This document shows positions 6,169-6,472 of a DNA stretch of 6,472 nucleotides, in pieces; the first letter of the stretch is position 1, and each line of letters opens with the position of its first letter. The stretch is from contig SLLJ01000007.1 of assembly GCA_007134165.1 (NCBI GenBank), positions 1 to 6,472 on the forward strand. The letters run 5' to 3'. The stretch comes from Nitriliruptoraceae bacterium (GTDB lineage: Bacteria; Actinomycetota; Nitriliruptoria; Nitriliruptorales; Nitriliruptoraceae). The notes under the pieces are model-generated. The model was not told the DNA's origin and did no database searches. It worked only from the letters and a program-made list of their open reading frames with translations. Position numbers and translations under genes: made by a program.

Positions 6169-6472
6169 ATGACGGTAGCGCGAACCGCGGCGGAGGTGTT
6201 GGACGGGCATGTCACCTTGGAGGTCGAGTCGATCGACCGGCGGTATCTCAACCTGTACGTGCCGCAGCTACAGCGGGATCTTGGGGTGGTGGGGTTCTTC
6301 AAGCAGCGAGGGTTTAGGTTCGCGTCCGGAGCGGTGATGCAGCCGATCACCACTGCGTTCGTGGCGTCGATCAAGACGTTTGTGAACGATGCGGGGGTGG
6401 ATCTGGTCCGGTTCAACGCTGGTGAACGCAAGGACGACATCGCCCAGCGCTATCTGCAGGCCTCGGATGGCA
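6169..6472 (+). CDS. N-terminus of an uncharacterised, often multicopy protein family (partial)
   Basis: The reading frame is open for 101 codons to the window end, so the gene is cut at its 3' side. Readable features are AAEVLDGHVTLEVESIDRRY (7-26), LNLYVPQLQRDLGVVGFFKQ (27-46) and a basic-acidic patch, RFNAGERKDDIAQRYL (81-96). From memory, this beginning belongs to a family of roughly 400-550 residues found in many actinobacteria and proteobacteria, often in several near-identical copies per genome and usually annotated as hypothetical or occasionally as transposase. I know of no assigned activity. Codon use differs from pheT: about 19 of 101 codons end in A or T, and G-ending codons (GTG, GCG, GGG) are favoured. 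This supports recent acquisition. ATG 6169 is preceded by GGAG at six bases. No signal peptide or membrane segment is visible. Mobility is inference. Confidence 0.8.
   Translation, partial: MTVARTAAEVLDGHVTLEVESIDRRYLNLYVPQLQRDLGVVGFFKQRGFRFASGAVMQPITTAFVASIKTFVNDAGVDLVRFNAGERKDDIAQRYLQASDG

Overview
The window comes from a very GC-rich genome with strong preference for G/C in third codon positions, GTG starts and short GGAG/AAGGA ribosome binding sites. This fits a high-GC actinobacterium (Actinomycetota). The degraded transposase most resembles IS3-type transposases I associate with deep-branching actinobacteria, but that class-level placement is inference only.

Layout, all genes on the + strand. 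Positions 1-132 hold a leader with mutually exclusive inverted repeats. pheS (133-1164) and pheT (1243-3741) follow, encoding the alpha and beta subunits of phenylalanyl-tRNA synthetase. They are separated by 78 bases that carry a 19-bp tandem repeat. A strong hairpin (3770-3800) probably ends the pheST transcript. Positions 3826-5009 look like a decayed IS3-type insertion sequence. Its transposase has lost its reading frame at least three times and has an amber codon, so it is a pseudogene. Next comes an intact family 2 glycosyltransferase (5068-5958) followed by a hairpin (5982-6007). The last 400 bases hold a strongly folded non-coding leader (6070-6164) and the first 101 codons of a gene cut by the window end (6169-6472). 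That gene belongs to a widespread, often multicopy protein family that I recognise but whose function I do not know.

How it fits together. pheST is the housekeeping core: the two subunits form the alpha2beta2 enzyme that charges tRNA(Phe). Everything downstream of the pheT hairpin looks accessory: a dead insertion sequence, a lone envelope-type glycosyltransferase, and a putatively mobile or multicopy gene with different codon preference. The most interesting part is 6070-6171, where a perfect 13-bp inverted repeat encloses further hairpins and contains the ribosome binding site of the unknown gene.
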